DNA from: Chlamydiota bacterium
GTDB taxonomy: Bacteria; Chlamydiota; Chlamydiia; Chlamydiales; Rhabdochlamydiaceae
Assembly (NCBI GenBank): GCA_011065235.1
Contig: JAAKFB010000125.1
Coordinates: forward strand, 1-5,681
Direction of reading: 5' to 3'
Length of the DNA: 5,681 nucleotides
Shown: piece after piece, positions 5,607 to 5,681 of the stretch
Position numbering within the stretch: position 1 is the first letter of the stretch
How the letters are laid out: each line of letters opens with the position of its first letter
The notes under the pieces: model-generated
What the model saw: only the letters and a program-made list of their open reading frames with translations
Database searches by the model: none
Told to the model about the DNA's origin: nothing
Program-made: the position numbers and the translations under genes

Positions 5607-5681
5607 GACGTCAATAAATACATAGACAGCCTTAGCCGCAGAATGGGGTTTCTCCTACACGTAGCCAGCAGTTACGTCCAC
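5607..5681 (-). other. Probable 5' coding extension of P3, interrupted by TAG at 5655-5657
   Basis: These 75 bases continue the P3 reading frame upstream of its first ATG. After the TAG the frame encodes EKPHSAAKAVYVFIDV; before it, VDVTAGYV up to the window end. Both sides resemble the P2 N-terminal block (SYVTTRSGAKDT), which suggests one coding region broken by a single stop. There is no Shine-Dalgarno match, and no ATG, GTG or TTG between the TAG and 5606. I see no promoter here. Confidence 0.45.

Noticed and set aside
1..5681. tRNA genes, CRISPR arrays, insertion sequences or intrinsic terminators
   Set aside because: I looked on both strands and found no cloverleaf, regular repeat-spacer array, terminal inverted repeats with a transposase, or stem followed by a T-run.

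Overview
This window looks like part of a chromosome from a member of the Chlamydiae, probably an environmental (Parachlamydia/Waddlia-type) lineage. The ribosomal proteins L23, L4, L3 and the start of L2 carry chlamydia-type sequence features, such as YDIIKSRYVTEK in L23 and KFDQHVRINRKERR in L4. The S10-type operon begins at rplC with no rpsJ in front of it, which is the known arrangement in Chlamydia. Moderate GC content and several Inc-like membrane proteins fit the same assignment.

Every gene lies on the minus strand, so transcription runs from the right edge to the left. In reading order there are three consecutive small membrane proteins of one family (P3 at 4992-5606, P2 at 4235-4981, P1 at 3584-4225). 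Next come a 12-helix MFS transporter of Bcr/CflA type (to 2419) that overlaps P1, and a small membrane-anchored SLBB-domain protein (2069-2422) that overlaps the MFS stop by ATGA. After a 97-base intergenic leader come rplC, rplD, rplW and the N-terminal 106 codons of rplB. Overlaps and gaps of about 10 bases suggest two tight transcription units: P3-P2-P1-MFS-SLBB and rplC-rplD-rplW-rplB.

The most interesting part is the trio P1-P3. They share a layout: an N-terminal helical segment, a hydrophobic stretch, a charged linker of about 35 residues and a final hydrophobic hairpin. They lie upstream of the S10 operon, where Chlamydia trachomatis has CT529/Cap1, an inclusion membrane protein, immediately before rplC. 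I infer that they form a diverged, tandemly expanded Cap1-like inclusion-membrane family. Their layout also resembles peroxisomal PEX11 membrane-remodelling proteins; this is a hypothesis, not a demonstrated homology.

Two genes break close to the window edges. rplB runs into a stop 8 bases from the left end, and P3 has an in-frame TAG 24 bases from the right end, with family-like sequence on both sides of it. Both breaks may be contig-end errors. Inside the window, the MFS gene has no ATG/GTG/TTG start that preserves its first membrane helix, although a strong AAGGAG ribosome-binding site sits at the right place.
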